Assembly (NCBI GenBank): GCA_948467695.1
Contig: CAOKFJ010000117.1
Span: 1-6,254, forward strand
Direction of reading: 5' to 3'
DNA: 6,254 nt
From: an uncultured Allobaculum sp.
GTDB lineage: Bacteria; Bacillota_I; Bacilli_A; Erysipelotrichales; Erysipelotrichaceae
The notes beneath the pieces were generated by a model. The model was given only the letters and a program-made list of their open reading frames with translations, was not told the origin of the DNA and searched no databases. A program made the position numbers and the translations under genes. Shown one piece after another: positions 5,586-6,254 of this stretch. How positions within the stretch are numbered: the first letter of the stretch is position 1; every line of letters begins with the position of its first letter.

Positions 5586-6254
5586 ATGACAAACCGCACG
5601 AGAAAGAGAAATCGATTTCACAGAGGAAACAGACTGCTTCTGACCACAGCGCTCTTCCTTAGCGGCAGCACGCTTGCAGGATGCAGCAAGTCTGAACCGG
5701 TTGAGTCCAGATCATTTGCTTTGTCTGATCAGGCAGAGTTCTATATTGTAGCCGAAGATGGCCTGATCGGTTTCAAAATGGAGAATGACGAGCCTGTACA
5801 GGTCAGTGCCGAGAAGCTGGAAATCTGCAGTCATGTCTTCAGCGATGAAACCTTCAACGCCAGACTCCAAAACCGGTATCTAGTCTTTTCGGATTATGCG
5901 GCTGTCGACAGTACCCCATCTCAAGTATCGATGGATTTTGAAACAGGAACTCTTCTTCGCAGAGAATGCAATGAGGGCGTAGATGGACAGTCCGCCAGCT
6001 ATTACTTCAACATCAGTCGAGCGGATCAAAATCTGCGCGAGACGCTTGCACTGTACTCGCCTCAACTGAAGCCGCTCGATGAAACGAGCGCAAAGCGAAT
6101 CTGGTTCAACTGTTTTGAAATCGATAACGATTCTGGACTGATTACCGGAACGGAAGAGATCGAGGAAAGCAAAGAGATGCAGCCGCCTAAGAATCTGGAT
6201 CGCGTGTATTCACTTTCTGTAAATGATGGAAAAATCAGCTTCGAACCGTTAACG
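5586..6254 (+). CDS. Predicted lipoprotein of unknown function (3' end outside window)
   Basis: The frame is open from ATG 5586 to the last base (223 codons, no stop), so the gene is cut by the window edge. The start is well supported: AAAGGAGG at 5570-5577 is 8 bases upstream. The N-terminus has a basic stretch (MTNRTRKRNRFHRGNR), a hydrophobic core (LLLTTALFLSG) and a lipobox LAGC at residues 30-33. Signal peptidase II should cut before Cys33 and leave a lipid-anchored protein on the outer face of the cytoplasmic membrane. The mature part is acidic and mostly beta-like, with short strands such as AEFYIVAEDGLIGFKM, YLVFSDY and VYSLSVNDGKISF. This would fit a propeller-like or other beta-rich extracytoplasmic fold, but no family motif is recognised. 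It lacks the ligand-binding features expected of an ABC sugar-binding protein in the part seen. Codon use is ordinary, with TCA, CTA and TTA present, unlike the glycosidase gene. Its role is unknown. Confidence 0.85.
   Translation, partial: MTNRTRKRNRFHRGNRLLLTTALFLSGSTLAGCSKSEPVESRSFALSDQAEFYIVAEDGLIGFKMENDEPVQVSAEKLEICSHVFSDETFNARLQNRYLVFSDYAAVDSTPSQVSMDFETGTLLRRECNEGVDGQSASYYFNISRADQNLRETLALYSPQLKPLDETSAKRIWFNCFEIDNDSGLITGTEEIEESKEMQPPKNLDRVYSLSVNDGKISFEPLT

Overview
The window holds one large secreted glycosidase gene, the start of a lipoprotein gene, and two non-coding stretches between transcription terminators. It looks like a mid-GC member of the Bacillota from a gut or other host-associated habitat, possibly Erysipelotrichia or Clostridia. 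That placement is inferred from strong AGGAGG-type ribosome binding sites, short stem-loop plus T-run terminators, a Gram-positive style signal peptide and lipobox, and the F5/8C + GH20 + LamG-like + FIVAR architecture typical of glycan-foraging Bacillota. No 16S or other marker gene is present, so it is not proven.

Layout: bases 1-48 are the tail of something upstream, closed by an intrinsic terminator. Bases 49-499 have no convincing intact gene. They hold protein-like but stop-interrupted frames (a possible decayed gene), a CG-centred palindrome resembling a LacI-family operator, a weak promoter candidate and a short hairpin. Bases 500-5215 encode a 1571-residue exported multidomain family 20 glycoside hydrolase. 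Its order is signal peptide, two tandem F5/8 type C modules, a beta-rich Ig-like linker, the GH20b accessory domain, the GH20 catalytic domain, a LamG-like domain, a helical region with a degenerate FIVAR-like repeat, a third F5/8C module, a clear FIVAR repeat and a helical tail. A strong terminator follows at 5272-5306. A 279-base intergenic stretch then carries overlapping dyad symmetries and a weak promoter candidate before a lipoprotein gene that starts at 5586 and runs off the window end.

The two genes are separated by a terminator and are probably independent transcription units, so their proximity does not show a shared pathway. The enzyme should act outside the cell on N-acetylhexosamine-containing glycans such as mucin O-glycans, N-glycans or milk-type oligosaccharides, with the F5/8C modules holding it on substrate. 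The glycosidase gene shows very strong codon bias: no TTA, CTA or TCA codon after codon 27. The lipoprotein gene does not share this bias, which suggests the enzyme is highly expressed.

I found no rRNA, tRNA, CRISPR array, insertion sequence or attachment site. I see no clear evidence of a wholly undescribed system. The most interesting points are the variant GH20 active-site motif, the extreme codon bias with its 1.5-kilocodon antisense open frame, and the unidentified lipoprotein.
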